Below are positions 44,726-55,016 of a DNA stretch of 64,000 nt, one piece after another. The stretch lies in contig NZ_KZ614145.1 in the NCBI RefSeq assembly GCF_002884495.1, positions 2,060,423-2,124,422 on the forward strand. The letters are read 5' to 3'. Below the pieces are notes generated by a model, which did not search any database, was not told the origin of the DNA, and saw only the letters and a list, made by a program, of their open reading frames with translations. A program made the translations under genes and the position numbers. Source of the DNA: Rummeliibacillus pycnus. GTDB lineage: Bacteria; Bacillota; Bacilli; Bacillales_A; Planococcaceae. The number at the start of each line of letters is the position of its first letter. Position 1 is the stretch's first letter.

Positions 44726-46060
44726 TTACGCCTCCATTAATAATAATTCCGGCTCACTTAACAAACGTTTAATATTATTTAACGCATGTTGAGCGGTCGC
44801 ACCATCGATCATTCTATGATCAAAGCTCAATGATAATGCTAACACAGGTGCGGCTACAATTTCACCATTTTTTATTACAGGTTTTTCTGAAATTCGACCA
44901 ATCCCTAAAATAGCTACTTCAGGATGGTTAATTACTGGAGTAAACCATTGCCCACCTGCTGAGCCGATATTTGTAATAGAGCAAGATGCACCTTTCATTT
45001 CATTTGGTGCTAACTTACCTTCACGAGCTTTTGTTGCTAATTGGTTTATTTCATCTGATACCGCAAAGACAGATTTACGATCTGCGTGTTTAATAACTGG
45101 AACAAGAAGCCCTTTTTCAGTATCAGCAGCAATACCAATATTATAATAATGTTTTTGAATAATTTCTTGTGTTTCGTCTTCAAATGAACGATTTAATTCT
45201 GGGAAATCACGCAAAGTACTTACTAATGCTTTTACGACATAAGGTAAGTATGTTAATTTTATACCTTTTTCAGCAGCAATTTCTTTGAACTTTTTGCGAT
45301 GTGCAACTAATTCTGTAACATCTACTTCATCCATTAATGTAACATGTGGAGCTGTTTGCTTAGAATGAACCATTGCTTTAGCAATTGCACGACGGATACC
45401 AGACATTTTTTCACGAGTTTCTGGGAATTCACCTTCAAGCTCAACAGTTGTTGTGACAACTTCTTTTGTTGGTGCTTCTTCTGATACATTTGCAGTTTCG
45501 TTTGCAACAATAGCAGATTGTGCCTCTCCATTTTTAAATGCCTCAATATCCTCTTTTAAGACACGACCATTTTTGCCAGTACCTGCAACTTTTGAAATAT
45601 CAACTCCGTTATCGCGAGCGAACTTACGTACAGAAGGCATAGCAATTACTCGTGATGTTGAAGCTGAAGTAGTTTCTGATTTTTGCTCTGAAGGTACATC
45701 GGCTTTTACAGGTTCTTTTTCAACTTTTTTACCATCTTCAGCTGTTGCTTGAACTTGTGATTCTGTTTCAGATGTATCTTCTTCCTCATCTTTATGACCG
45801 TGAAGTTCAAGATCTTCGTATCCAGGAGCGTCAATTTCTAGAAGAACTGTACCTACAGTTGTTAACGTCCCTTCTTCTACAAGTACCTTTTCGATAGTGC
45901 CTTCAACTGGAGATGGAATTTCAACAACTGCTTTATCGTTTTGTACTTCTGCTAATACTGTATCTTCTTCGATTTTATCGCCTGGTTTAACGAACCATTT
46001 TACGATTTCTCCTTCATGGATTCCTTCTCCAATGTCAGGTAAGCGGAATTTATAAGCCAT
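44726..46060 (-). CDS. pdhC: Pyruvate dehydrogenase E2, dihydrolipoamide acetyltransferase
   Basis: A 444-residue E2 core enzyme. Domains: a single lipoyl domain (about 1-78) with the lipoylated Lys in [13 protein letters not shown], an acidic and Lys/Thr-rich linker, the peripheral subunit-binding domain (about 130-170, [27 protein letters not shown]), a second linker, and the catalytic acetyltransferase domain (about 205-444) with the active-site [10 protein letters not shown] near 415. The ATG at 46060 follows GAGAGG; the GTG at 46069 overlaps it. Confidence 0.97.
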   Translation of the reverse strand: MAYKFRLPDIGEGIHEGEIVKWFVKPGDKIEEDTVLAEVQNDKAVVEIPSPVEGTIEKVLVEEGTLTTVGTVLLEIDAPGYEDLELHGHKDEEEDTSETESQVQATAEDGKKVEKEPVKADVPSEQKSETTSASTSRVIAMPSVRKFARDNGVDISKVAGTGKNGRVLKEDIEAFKNGEAQSAIVANETANVSEEAPTKEVVTTTVELEGEFPETREKMSGIRRAIAKAMVHSKQTAPHVTLMDEVDVTELVAHRKKFKEIAAEKGIKLTYLPYVVKALVSTLRDFPELNRSFEDETQEIIQKHYYNIGIAADTEKGLLVPVIKHADRKSVFAVSDEINQLATKAREGKLAPNEMKGASCSITNIGSAGGQWFTPVINHPEVAILGIGRISEKPVIKNGEIVAAPVLALSLSFDHRMIDGATAQHALNNIKRLLSEPELLLMEA

Positions 46061-46090
46061 TTCAGTCACCTCTCCTTTGTGTTAGTTAAA

Positions 46091-47068
46091 TTAGAACTCT
46101 AGAACCTTTTTAGCTGTAGCAACTATATCTTTTGAGTTTGGTAACCATACTGCTTCTGCTTGTGGGAATGGGTAGACAGTATCTGGTGCTGTTACTCGTA
46201 GAACGGGTGCTTCTAGGCTTAAAATAGCACGTTCTGTAATTTCACTTACAACATTTGCAGCTATACCTGCTTGTTTTTGAGCTTCTTGTACAACGATTGC
46301 ACGTCCTGTTTTTTCTACAGATGCAATGATTGTTTCGATATCTAAAGGTTGGATCGTACGTAAATCTACTACTTCTACTGAATAGTTTTCTTTCTCTAAT
46401 GCTTCAGCTGCTTTTAATGATTCATGAACCATTGCACCGTAAGCAAAAATAGAAAGATCTTTCCCTTCACGTTTTACATCTGCTTTACCAAGAGGAATTG
46501 TGTAAGATTCTTCTGGTACTTCTTCGCGGAATGAACGATAAAGCTTTAAATGTTCTAAAAATACGACGGGATCGTTATCACGAATAGATGAAATTAAAAG
46601 ACCTTTTGCATCATAAGGAGTTGATGGAACAACTACTTTTAAACCTGGTTGTGATGCTACTAAACCTTCTAAACTATCTGAGTGCATTTCAGGTGTATGT
46701 ACACCACCGCCAAATGGTGAGCGGATTGTAACAGGCGCTCCAAGACTACCTCCAGAACGATAGCGCATACGTGCTAATTGTCCACAAATCGAATCCATTA
46801 CTTCATATATAAACCCAAAAAATTGAATTTCAGGAACAGGGCGGAATCCTTGAAGAGCAAGACCAATTGAAAGGCCACCGATACCAGATTCAGCAAGAGG
46901 TGTATCAAATACACGATCCTCACCAAATTCTTTTTGAAGACCTTCAGTAGCACGGAAAACCCCTCCGTTAACCCCTACGTCTTCACCGAATACTAGCACG
47001 TTTTCGTCATTTTTTAATTCGCAACGAAGTGCGTCTGTAATTGCTTGAATCATTGTCATTTGTGCCAT
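46091..47068 (-). CDS. pdhB: Pyruvate dehydrogenase E1 beta subunit
   Basis: A 325-residue subunit of the thiamine-diphosphate-dependent E1 component, which decarboxylates pyruvate and acetylates the lipoyl arm. It shows [18 protein letters not shown] near 28-45 with the cofactor-activating Glu, [17 protein letters not shown] near 56, [13 protein letters not shown] near 80 and the C-terminal transketolase domain with AQKQAG. It is three bases after pdhA. Confidence 0.97.
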   Translation of the reverse strand: MAQMTMIQAITDALRCELKNDENVLVFGEDVGVNGGVFRATEGLQKEFGEDRVFDTPLAESGIGGLSIGLALQGFRPVPEIQFFGFIYEVMDSICGQLARMRYRSGGSLGAPVTIRSPFGGGVHTPEMHSDSLEGLVASQPGLKVVVPSTPYDAKGLLISSIRDNDPVVFLEHLKLYRSFREEVPEESYTIPLGKADVKREGKDLSIFAYGAMVHESLKAAEALEKENYSVEVVDLRTIQPLDIETIIASVEKTGRAIVVQEAQKQAGIAANVVSEITERAILSLEAPVLRVTAPDTVYPFPQAEAVWLPNSKDIVATAKKVLEF

Positions 47069-47071
47069 CGG

Positions 47072-48202
<1,131 letters not shown>

Positions 48203-48259
48203 TCATTTCTGTACTATAATTTTAATATAAAATTATTAATACAACAACTATTAATTAAT

Positions 48260-48288
48260 AGTATACTGAATAATATTTTATTGGTCAA
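48260..48288 (-). promoter_or_regulatory. pdhA promoter
   Basis: On the minus strand TTGACC (48288-48283) and TATACT (48265-48260) are 17 bp apart, giving a leader of about 66 bases. Both boxes match at five of six positions. Confidence 0.8.
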
Positions 48289-48479
48289 TTCTAGTATTTG
48301 TAATAATCACTTTATAATGATACATACATTATTCATATTCTGTATTACAAAATTCAAGTAAACTGTATTATAAAACAGTGCTATTTTTTTAGTCTTTACT
48401 AGCACAGATTTTCTCAATTTAATTATTGCCTTTTCTTTCGTTTCTGAAACACACATTTCTACTTAATAATTTCTTTTCG
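48289..48479. other. Gap between pdhA and def promoters
   Basis: No gene is seen. A small ACTGT/ACAGT hairpin with a trailing T run lies near 48362-48390, too weak to call a terminator. Confidence 0.45.
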
Positions 48480-48507
48480 TTGAATGAACAGTTTTCTACG
48501 TTATAAT
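48480..48507 (+). promoter_or_regulatory. def promoter
   Basis: TTGAAT (48480-48485) and a perfect TATAAT (48502-48507) are 16 bp apart, 33 bases before the def start. Confidence 0.75.
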
Positions 48508-48540
48508 GAATTAGGAACTTTTTTTGAAAGGAAGAGTACG

Positions 48541-49095
48541 ATGATTTTAATGCATGATATTATACGGGATGGACATCCAACTTTACGCGCAGTAGCGAAA
48601 GAGATGACTTTCCCTCTAACAATAGAAGAAAAAAAACTGGCTGAAGATTTACTTCAATTTTTGATCAATAGTCAAGATCCTGAAATCGCGGATAAACACG
48701 GATTACGTTCAGGTATCGGTATTGCAGCACCACAGGTGAATGTTTCGAAAAGAATGTTTGCCTTGCATTTACCAGATGCCAACGGAAAACAAATTAGCAT
48801 GGTCGTTGTTAATCCAAAAATTGTTAGCCATTCCGTTGAAGGATCTTATGTATCTGTAGGAGAAGGTTGCTTATCTGTTGACCGTGATGTACCTGGCTAT
48901 GTACCACGTCATGCTCGCATTACAGTCAAATTCTTCACAGCTGATGGTGAAGAAAAGAAAATGCGATTAAAAGGTTTACCTGCTATTGCATTTCAACACG
49001 AATTAGACCATTTAAATGGCATAATGTTCTACGATCATATTAATAAGGAAAACCCATTCGCAGAAATTCCAAACGCTAGTCCATTAGAAGATTAA
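48541..49095 (+). CDS. def: Peptide deformylase
   Basis: A 184-residue metalloenzyme that removes the formyl group from nascent proteins. All three motifs are present: GIGIAAPQV near 59, EGCLSV near 110 with the metal-ligand Cys, and QHELDHLNG near 153 with two metal-ligand His and the catalytic Glu. The length and the insertion before motif 2 mark a type II (Gram-positive) enzyme. I start at the ATG at 48541, just after GAAAGGAAGAG; a second ATG at 48550 is possible. It corresponds to Bacillus ykrB (defB). Confidence 0.95.
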   Translation: MILMHDIIRDGHPTLRAVAKEMTFPLTIEEKKLAEDLLQFLINSQDPEIADKHGLRSGIGIAAPQVNVSKRMFALHLPDANGKQISMVVVNPKIVSHSVEGSYVSVGEGCLSVDRDVPGYVPRHARITVKFFTADGEEKKMRLKGLPAIAFQHELDHLNGIMFYDHINKENPFAEIPNASPLED

Positions 49096-49096
49096 T

Positions 49097-49144
49097 AAAA
49101 AGCTGTTCGATCTATTAAACAACTAATAGATCGAACAGCTTTTT
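49097..49144. terminator. Bidirectional terminator between def and ykrA
   Basis: A perfect 21-bp stem (49097-49117 with 49124-49144; AAAAAGCTGTTCGATC in the left arm) with a 6-base loop, placed between convergent genes. Confidence 0.95.
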
Positions 49145-49150
49145 CTATTT

Positions 49151-49924
49151 CTAGCATAGCCCTAATTTTTTCATAGCTTTTGATAGACCGTTATGATCTA
49201 CATGATCTGTCACAAAAGTCGCTACCTCTTTAGCTTTTTTATGGCCATTTCCCATAGCCACACTAGTCCCTACTGCTTTTAGCATTTCAATATCATTTAG
49301 ACCGTCACCAAAAGCAATGGCATCTTCTATATCAAAATCTGTATGATTTAAAAACTGTTTGATCCCATACGCTTTTGAGACATCATGATTAATAACATCT
49401 ACAGAAAATTCATGCCAACGAATAAATTTTAATTCTGGATATAAAGCACTGTACCTTTTCTCATCTTTTTCGTCTACATATAACAATATCTGATAAGTGT
49501 CTGAGTTCTTATAATACTCTTCATTTACTTCCGGCATTGGATAAAATAATGAATCCATACTTATACGAACTTTGGGATGGTTTTTGGTTGCCGAAGTCAT
49601 TTTTATACTATCTAAATAAACAATCGGATTATCTTCATTAGTAGCTTGGGCTACTAATCTTTCAATTGTATTCATTGGAATAGGGCGTTTTGAAATGACT
49701 TGACCTTGATAAACGACATATTGTCCGTTAAAGCTAACAAAAGAGTTTAATCCAAGTTCATCTAAGACTGGCTTTAAAAAGAAAGGAGAACGACCAGTTG
49801 CGATGGCCACCTCATGACCATTTCCCTTTGCTTGCTGAATAGCATCATAAGCAGACTTTGGAAGTTTTTTTTCTGAATTATACAGTGTTCCGTCTATATC
49901 AAAAAACAATATTTTCTTTTTCAT
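49151..49924 (-). CDS. ykrA: Cof-type HAD phosphatase (YkrA-like)
   Basis: A 257-residue HAD hydrolase with a C2 cap of the Cof/YkrA type. Motif I FFDIDGTLYNSEK (nucleophile and acid/base Asp) is at residues 6-18, motif II is in ATGRSPFF near 42, and motif IV reads AFGDGLNDIEML near 205. It probably dephosphorylates a sugar phosphate or flavin intermediate; the substrate is unknown. The gene lies next to def, as in Bacillus. Confidence 0.9.
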   Translation of the reverse strand: MKKKILFFDIDGTLYNSEKKLPKSAYDAIQQAKGNGHEVAIATGRSPFFLKPVLDELGLNSFVSFNGQYVVYQGQVISKRPIPMNTIERLVAQATNEDNPIVYLDSIKMTSATKNHPKVRISMDSLFYPMPEVNEEYYKNSDTYQILLYVDEKDEKRYSALYPELKFIRWHEFSVDVINHDVSKAYGIKQFLNHTDFDIEDAIAFGDGLNDIEMLKAVGTSVAMGNGHKKAKEVATFVTDHVDHNGLSKAMKKLGLC

Positions 49925-49973
49925 ACTTTTTACAACAACCTTCTTTCTTATTTTTACTGTTAAGTAAATATTC

Positions 49974-50003
49974 TTTACATTAATTGGATACTCTAGTATA
50001 ATG
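49974..50003 (+). promoter_or_regulatory. Promoter of the 23-aa peptide gene
   Basis: TTTACA (49974-49979) and a perfect TATAAT (49998-50003) are 18 bp apart; transcription would begin near 50010, some 15 bases before the start codon. Confidence 0.65.
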
Positions 50004-50024
50004 AGAGTAAGGAGTGATCAGCCA

Positions 50025-50096
50025 TGTTCAAACGTCTTAAAAAACAGCTTTTAAAAAGGCTTCGTGGCATACTCGAGAAAAAATCAATCGCTTAAA
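50025..50096 (+). CDS. Free-standing 23-residue cationic amphipathic peptide
   Basis: An open frame of 23 codons (MFKRLKKQLLKRL to the end EKKSIA) with AAGGAG nine bases upstream, a sigma-A-like promoter directly before it and a terminator-like hairpin ten bases after it. The peptide has nine Lys/Arg against one Glu, with Leu/Ile spaced every three to four residues, so it should form a cationic amphipathic helix. I do not know a family for it. It could be a small membrane-active or RNA-binding peptide, a type I toxin-like peptide, or a leader. It lies between ykrA and rpoY. Confidence 0.6.
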
Positions 50097-50105
50097 GTTT
50101 ACTTT

Positions 50106-50126
50106 GCCCTTCATATTTTGGAGGGC
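50106..50126 (+). terminator. Terminator after the 23-aa peptide gene
   Basis: GCCCTTC (50106-50112) pairs with GGAGGGC (50120-50126) including one G-T pair, followed by TTTTCTTTATTTT. Confidence 0.75.
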
Positions 50127-50206
50127 TTTTCTTTATTTTAATTTACCTACATGATAATATAAAGGAAATGCAATTATTTTGAACGTATTAAAGGAGAGCA
50201 AAAAAA

Positions 50207-50416
50207 ATGATTTACAAAGTTTATTACCAAGAAAATGCGCTTGAAGTACCAGTTCGCGAAAATACTAAAAGCTTATACCTTGAAGCAGAAGACGTACGTG
50301 AAGTCCGTGAAAAACTTCAAGATCGTGGTTACAACATCGAATATATTCAATTGCTTGAAGGAAACTACTTAGAATACGAACAAGCAAGCGAACATTATAA
50401 ATTGGAGAATCTCTAA
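50207..50416 (+). CDS. rpoY: RNA polymerase epsilon subunit RpoY
   Basis: A 69-residue acidic protein (MIYKVYYQENALEVPVREN, then LQDRGYNIEYIQLLEG) matching the DUF1447/YkzG family, now known as the small epsilon subunit of Firmicute RNA polymerase. AGGAG precedes the ATG. It is three bases upstream of rnjA, the invariant pairing in Bacillales. Confidence 0.96.
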   Translation: MIYKVYYQENALEVPVRENTKSLYLEAEDVREVREKLQDRGYNIEYIQLLEGNYLEYEQASEHYKLENL

Positions 50417-50419
50417 TTA

Positions 50420-52087
50420 ATGAAGTTTGTCAAAAATGACCAAACTGCGGTTTTCGCACTCGGCGGACTGGGCGAAATCGGTAAAAATACGTATGCAGTT
50501 CAATTCCAAGATGAAATTATCTTAATTGATGCTGGTATTAAATTTCCTGAAGATGATCTTCTCGGAATCGATTATGTAATCCCTGATTACACTTATCTTG
50601 TAAGAAATGTAGATAAGATTAAAGGTCTATTTGTAACTCATGGTCACGAAGACCATATAGGAGGTATTCCATATTTACTTCGCCAACTAAACATACCTGT
50701 TTATGGTGGTAAATTAGCTCTTGGATTGTTACGAAACAAACTGGACGAGCATGGCTTACTTCGTCAAACAAAACTTATTGAAATCAACGAAGACGATGTG
50801 ATTAAATTCCGTAAAACATCTGTTAGCTTCTTTAGAACAACTCATAGTATACCGGATGCATACGGCATTGTTGTAAAAACACCTCCTGGCAATATTGTAC
50901 ACACTGGTGACTTTAAATTCGATTTCACTCCAGTAGGAGAACCAGCTAACTTAACGAAAATGGCTGAAATTGGTCGTGATGGCGTTCTCTGCTTATTGTC
51001 TGATAGTACAAATGCTGAACGTCCCGAATTTACAATGTCCGAACGTAAAGTTGGAGAAAGTATCGATGAAATTCTTCGTAATGTAGAATCTCGTATCATT
51101 TTCGCAACTTTTGCTTCTAATATTTACAGATTAAAACAAGTTACTGATGCTGCTGCAAAACATGGTCGTAAAGTAGCTGTATTTGGTCGGAGTATGGATA
51201 ATGCAATTACAATCGGTCGAGAATTGGGGTATATTACAGCACCTAAAGAAACATTTGTAGATGCACAAACTTTAAATCGTTTACCAGCAAATGAAGTGAT
51301 GATTCTATGTACTGGTAGTCAGGGTGAACCAATGGCAGCACTTTCTCGTATTGCCAACGGTACACACCGACAAATTCAGATACAACCTGGTGATACTGTC
51401 GTATTCTCTTCTTCACCAATCCCAGGTAATACAATAAGTGTAAATAAAACGATTAACTTGTTATATCGTGCTGGAGCTGAAGTTATTCATGGTTCATTAA
51501 ATAACATTCATACTTCAGGTCATGGATCACAACAAGAACAAAAGCTAATGTTACGTTTAATTAAACCAAAATTCTTTATGCCGATTCATGGTGAATATCG
51601 CATGTTGCGTATGCACGGCGATTTAGCAGAAGATTGTGATGTTGAATCTGATAACATTTTCATCATGGAAAATGGTGATGTTTTGGCCCTAAGTTCTGAT
51701 GAAGCACATGTAGCAGGACGTATACCATCTGGTTCTGTATATATTGATGGTAATGGTATAGGCGATATCGGTAATATTGTGTTACGTGATCGCCGTATAT
51801 TATCTGAGGAGGGTCTTGTCATCGTTGTCGTAAGTGTCGATATGGAACAACAAAAAATTGTTGCTGGCCCAGATATTATCTCCCGTGGATTCGTTTATAT
51901 GCGAGAATCAGGTATGATGATTAATGAAGCTCAACAAACGTTAAACAAACATTTACAACAAACCTTACAAGAAAAAACACCTCAATGGTCTGAATTGAAA
52001 AATGAAATTACTGATGTCTTAGGACCATACTTATTCGAAAAAACAAAACGCCGTCCAATGATTTTGCCAATCATCATGGAAGTTTGA
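50420..52087 (+). CDS. rnjA: Ribonuclease J1
   Basis: A 555-residue metallo-beta-lactamase/beta-CASP nuclease with endonuclease and 5'-3' exonuclease activity in mRNA turnover and rRNA maturation. The zinc motif HGHEDH is at residues 74-79 and further ligands lie in VHTGDFKFD near 160; the beta-CASP region contains LLSDSTNAE near 192, GRSMDN near 258 and the [10 protein letters not shown] block near 365; the C-terminal domain includes [11 protein letters not shown]. The length fits J1. It is co-transcribed with rpoY. Confidence 0.97.
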   Translation: MKFVKNDQTAVFALGGLGEIGKNTYAVQFQDEIILIDAGIKFPEDDLLGIDYVIPDYTYLVRNVDKIKGLFVTHGHEDHIGGIPYLLRQLNIPVYGGKLALGLLRNKLDEHGLLRQTKLIEINEDDVIKFRKTSVSFFRTTHSIPDAYGIVVKTPPGNIVHTGDFKFDFTPVGEPANLTKMAEIGRDGVLCLLSDSTNAERPEFTMSERKVGESIDEILRNVESRIIFATFASNIYRLKQVTDAAAKHGRKVAVFGRSMDNAITIGRELGYITAPKETFVDAQTLNRLPANEVMILCTGSQGEPMAALSRIANGTHRQIQIQPGDTVVFSSSPIPGNTISVNKTINLLYRAGAEVIHGSLNNIHTSGHGSQQEQKLMLRLIKPKFFMPIHGEYRMLRMHGDLAEDCDVESDNIFIMENGDVLALSSDEAHVAGRIPSGSVYIDGNGIGDIGNIVLRDRRILSEEGLVIVVVSVDMEQQKIVAGPDIISRGFVYMRESGMMINEAQQTLNKHLQQTLQEKTPQWSELKNEITDVLGPYLFEKTKRRPMILPIIMEV

Positions 52088-52170
52088 TAGATGGATAATT
52101 AAGAATGTTATTATATGGGCAAAAAGCAAGAAACATCGCAATTTTGTGTCTATAATAATAGACAGAACGA

Positions 52171-52199
52171 AAACCCCCAACTTTGAAAGTTGGGGGTTT
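52171..52199. terminator. Bidirectional terminator between rnjA and ktrC
   Basis: AAACCCCCAACTTT (52171-52184) and AAAGTTGGGGGTTT (52186-52199) are perfectly complementary; the loop in practice takes TTGAA. It lies between convergent genes. Confidence 0.9.
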
Positions 52200-52215
52200 A
52201 GATTTTCCTATCTTC

Positions 52216-52875
52216 CTAATTCAGCATCTTCTTCTCAAAACGACTTATATCAGCATCTGCTCCTATAACGATTAAAATATCCCCCTCATGAATTACTTCA
52301 TCCGCCTGTGGCGAAACAATAATATCTGATTCTCGTTTAATTGCTACAATGTTGATGCCGTATCGAGCACGAATATCTAATCCAATAATAGTGTGTCCTT
52401 CTAGAAGGTCATTTGCCTTAATTTCCATAATAGAATGTTGCTCCGAAAGTTCCAAATAATCGAGCACATTATTAGACATCATATTATTAGCGATACGGAT
52501 TCCCATATCCCGTTCCGGATGAACAACATGATCAGCACCTATTTTACGGAGAACTTTTTCATGATAATCATTTTGAGCTTTCACTGTTATTTTCTGTACA
52601 CCTATTTCTTTTAACATCAACGTCGTTAATATACTAGATTGAATGTCATCTCCTATAGCCACGATAACATGTTCAAAATTTCGAATTCCTAATGACTTTA
52701 ATACAGATTCATCTGTTGTATCAGCTACAACAGCTTGGGTGGCAATTGCTGCAAATTCATCGACACGTTCAGGGTGCTTATCAATAGCCATTACTTCTGC
52801 ACCTTGGTCCACAAGTTCGTTTACAATACTGCCTCCAAATCTACCTAATCCGATGACAACAAATTCCTTTTTCAT
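52216..52875 (-). CDS. ktrC: KtrC (YkqB), RCK gating subunit of a K+ uptake system
   Basis: A 219-residue cytosolic regulatory subunit. An N-terminal RCK_N Rossmann domain (VIGLGRFGGSIVNELVDQGAEVMAIDKHPERV, residues 6-37) binds nucleotides, and an RCK_C domain (about 135-215) closes the protein. It gates a KtrB/KtrD membrane channel, which is not in this window. In B. subtilis KtrC responds to ATP/ADP and c-di-AMP and lies beside rnjA, as here. Confidence 0.92.
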   Translation of the reverse strand: MKKEFVVIGLGRFGGSIVNELVDQGAEVMAIDKHPERVDEFAAIATQAVVADTTDESVLKSLGIRNFEHVIVAIGDDIQSSILTTLMLKEIGVQKITVKAQNDYHEKVLRKIGADHVVHPERDMGIRIANNMMSNNVLDYLELSEQHSIMEIKANDLLEGHTIIGLDIRARYGINIVAIKRESDIIVSPQADEVIHEGDILIVIGADADISRFEKKMLN

Positions 52876-52981
52876 GCTAAAAACCTCCGATTCAATAAGC
52901 AGGTCACAAAGCTGTACTTAAAAGCTATACCTTCTTCTATTTTAGCAGACAATTACTATTTTCGCCGTTTATAGACATAAA

Positions 52982-53013
52982 AAAAGATTGCCCCCAATTA
53001 AGAGCAATCTTTT
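52982..53013 (-). terminator. Terminator after the TlpA-like gene
   Basis: AAAAGATTGC (52982-52991 region) pairs with GCAATCTTTT (53004-53013), with a minus-strand T run beyond it. Confidence 0.82.
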
Positions 53014-53028
53014 AAATAAGATCGAAAG

Positions 53029-53484
53029 TTATTGTGCGTTACGTACTTCATCAAGTACACGATTCACACGTTTTTCAAGCATTTTCATACCGCTACCGCC
53101 TGCTTGGAAATGACGAAGCTTACCGTCTTTATCAAATACATAATAAGCAGGTACATATTGGTTTTCAAATGCATCTGTAAGTTTCATCTTACTATCAACG
53201 AAAATAGGTTGTGTAATACCGTGCTCTGCTGCAACTTCTTTAATATCATTAAGATCTAAGTCTTTTTCAGAACGTGGCATATGAACTGCAACAACATTTA
53301 ATTCGTCTTTATATTTATCGCGGAAATTATTTACTTCTGGCATTGCTTCTTTACATAAATGACAACTAATTGACCAAAAATGGATTAATGTTGGTTTTTC
53401 ACCAACTAAATCTGATTTTGAAACTTCACCGTTTAGCCAAGCTGTTTCGCCTTCTAATTCAGGCATTTCTGAACGTAATTTCAT
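53029..53484 (-). CDS. TlpA/ResA-like thioredoxin-fold protein, apparently cytosolic
   Basis: A 151-residue redoxin with the active site WSISCHLCKEAMPE (CHLC) near residue 40 and the cis-Pro in YVPAYYVFDKDGKL near 110. The pattern is that of TlpA/ResA-type disulfide oxidoreductases, but no signal peptide or anchor precedes the fold, so it should act in the cytoplasm. The ATG at 53484 follows GAGGTG. It is upstream of ktrC in the same direction with its own terminator, and downstream of a peroxiredoxin gene. The partner is unknown. Confidence 0.85.
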   Translation of the reverse strand: MKLRSEMPELEGETAWLNGEVSKSDLVGEKPTLIHFWSISCHLCKEAMPEVNNFRDKYKDELNVVAVHMPRSEKDLDLNDIKEVAAEHGITQPIFVDSKMKLTDAFENQYVPAYYVFDKDGKLRHFQAGGSGMKMLEKRVNRVLDEVRNAQ

Positions 53485-53546
53485 CAATTCTCACCTCAAA
53501 TATTTTAATTTTAAATAGTGTACGTTGTTACTATATGCACCTTTTC

Positions 53547-53581
53547 AAAAAAGGACCTAACTATATGTTAGGCCCTTTTTT
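53547..53581 (-). terminator. Terminator after the peroxiredoxin gene
   Basis: CCTAAC (53556-53561) with GTTAGG (53567-53572), extended by A and T runs on each side to a stem of about 15 pairs with one mismatch. Confidence 0.85.
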
Positions 53582-53596
53582 CCAATACAATAAGGA

Positions 53597-54145
53597 TTAA
53601 CCTTCTAGTAGTGCATCGCCTGGGTGCCAGTTTGCTGGGCAAAGGCCACCAGTTTGTAAAGCTTGAAGTACACGTAAAACTTCATCTACATCACGGCCAA
53701 TGTTGTTGTGGTGAACAACTTGGTATTGTAATTCGCCTTCAGGATTGATGATGAATAGACCACGTAGTGCTACGCCTTCTTCTTCAATAAGAACGCCATA
53801 TTCTTTAGCAACTTTTTGATTATGGTCAGCTGCTAATGCGTATTTTAATTGACCAATACCGTTGTCAGTGCGGTCTTTGTTGATCCATGCTAAGTGAGTG
53901 TGGATTGTATCAGTTGATACACCGATTATTTCTGCATCAAGATCTTCAAATTCATCGAAACGATCTGACATTGCAGTAATTTCAGTTGGACAAACAAATG
54001 TAAAGTCCATTGGATAGAAGAATAGAACTGTCCATTTGTCATTTTTCATATTTTCTTCAAGACTAACTTTACCAAACTCTTTGTTTGGCATTACTGCATC
54101 CATTTCAAAGCGTGGAGCTTGTTTTGCTACCATACGTTCTGCCAT
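53597..54145 (-). CDS. Typical 2-Cys peroxiredoxin
   Basis: A 182-residue AhpC/Prx1-type thiol peroxidase that reduces hydrogen peroxide and organic peroxides. The peroxidatic Cys is in YPMDFTFVCPTEI near residue 51 and the resolving Cys in TGGLCPANWHPG near 170. The length and C-terminal region match the Bacillales form seen without an adjacent ahpF. The reductant is not encoded next door, although a thioredoxin-fold gene follows in the same direction. The ATG at 54145 follows GGAGGG; sixteen more in-frame codons upstream have no support. Confidence 0.93.
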   Translation of the reverse strand: MAERMVAKQAPRFEMDAVMPNKEFGKVSLEENMKNDKWTVLFFYPMDFTFVCPTEITAMSDRFDEFEDLDAEIIGVSTDTIHTHLAWINKDRTDNGIGQLKYALAADHNQKVAKEYGVLIEEEGVALRGLFIINPEGELQYQVVHHNNIGRDVDEVLRVLQALQTGGLCPANWHPGDALLEG

Positions 54146-54428
54146 GATAAATCCCTCCAATAATAAATAATGAATAAATGTATGTAGCTTCATACACTAC
54201 AATCCATTTATTACGATAACAAATACATCTATTTAAAGCAAAGAATTCAACTTACAAATTGCTCGTTCTTTAGTTATATTGTGACAATTTATTAAATTAT
54301 GGAATATTTCAAAACTTTATCCTTTTCTATACACAGTGAAACTTTAACTAGAGGTATTTTGTCCTCTTACTTTCTCCTACTTTACCTTGATTAGTGTCCT
54401 ATTGGATATTTTAAAAAATTAAATCTAT

Positions 54429-54662
54429 TTACTCATCACACGGCTTTTGAGGACGTTCATGATGATTCTTTTTCTTCATATTACTTCTTTCTATATCTCT
54501 CCATTCATTACATCTAGCACAAAAATTTGTATCAAATTGTTCATTATAACGTAATAATGAAAAACATTTATAGCAATAATCTTGTAATTCATCTATCCTA
54601 ATGAGCTTTTGATTAGTGGCTAAAAATATCCCCAAATATTTTTGTTTAGGCTGTTTTCCCAT
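54429..54662 (-). CDS. Small Cys-rich (zinc-ribbon-like) protein
   Basis: A 77-residue protein with two CxxC pairs, CYKC near residue 30 and CARC near 48, spaced as in a zinc ribbon, and a basic His/Lys-rich tail (KKKNHHERPQKPCDE). I do not recognise the family. The ribosome site (AAGGGA, about 13 bases from the ATG) is poor, so the start or the gene itself is uncertain, although the Cys spacing argues that it is coding. Confidence 0.55.
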   Translation of the reverse strand: MGKQPKQKYLGIFLATNQKLIRIDELQDYCYKCFSLLRYNEQFDTNFCARCNEWRDIERSNMKKKNHHERPQKPCDE

Positions 54663-54765
54663 CAGAAATCAATTTCCCTTCAGAAAATATGTTCAAATTG
54701 TTCTTTTCTATTTTATTATGTACCTATCATCTATTTAATAACAATATTTAATTTAAGAATAACAA

Positions 54766-54809
54766 AAACAATGAATCACTTCTTTAAAGGAAGATGTAAT
54801 TCATTGTTT
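54766..54809 (-). terminator. Terminator after the 40-aa Cys-rich gene
   Basis: AAACAATGAAT (54766-54776) pairs with ATTCATTGTTT (54799-54809), with an inner CTTC/GAAG stem and a minus-strand T-rich tail. Confidence 0.8.
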
Positions 54810-54844
54810 TAGGGTTTTGTGTATGTTTTATTAAACTAAACTGA

Positions 54845-54967
54845 TTATTCTTCTTTAGAGCCAAGGCAGCGTTCACATTCAAATAACGCAGATTCGACTT
54901 GCTCCACAATTTCACACCCGCATTCTGTACAAAGTTTTGGATATCTTTCGTTTTGTTCGTTTTGCAT
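54845..54967 (-). CDS. 40-residue zinc-knuckle protein, YhfH-like
   Basis: A 40-codon gene (MQNEQNERYPKLCTECGCEI, then VEQVESALFECERCLG and an acidic end) with AGGAGG seven bases before the ATG and a terminator after the stop. Five cysteines in the pattern CxxCxC and CxxC suggest one zinc site. The sequence resembles the small YhfH-like proteins of Bacillus as I remember them; the role is unknown. It lies 49 bases after aceB in the same direction. Confidence 0.78.
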   Translation of the reverse strand: MQNEQNERYPKLCTECGCEIVEQVESALFECERCLGSKEE

Positions 54968-55016
54968 ATGATCTCCTCCTAATTATAAGTTAATGTTTGG
55001 CTACCAAAGCTTCGCA

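Noticed and set aside
54845-54967. Possible SR1P (the peptide of the SR1 dual-function RNA near pdhA in B. subtilis)
   Set aside because: Both are about 40-residue Cys-containing peptides, but the Cys spacing and sequence differ and the context is aceB, not speA-pdhA; YhfH-like is nearer.
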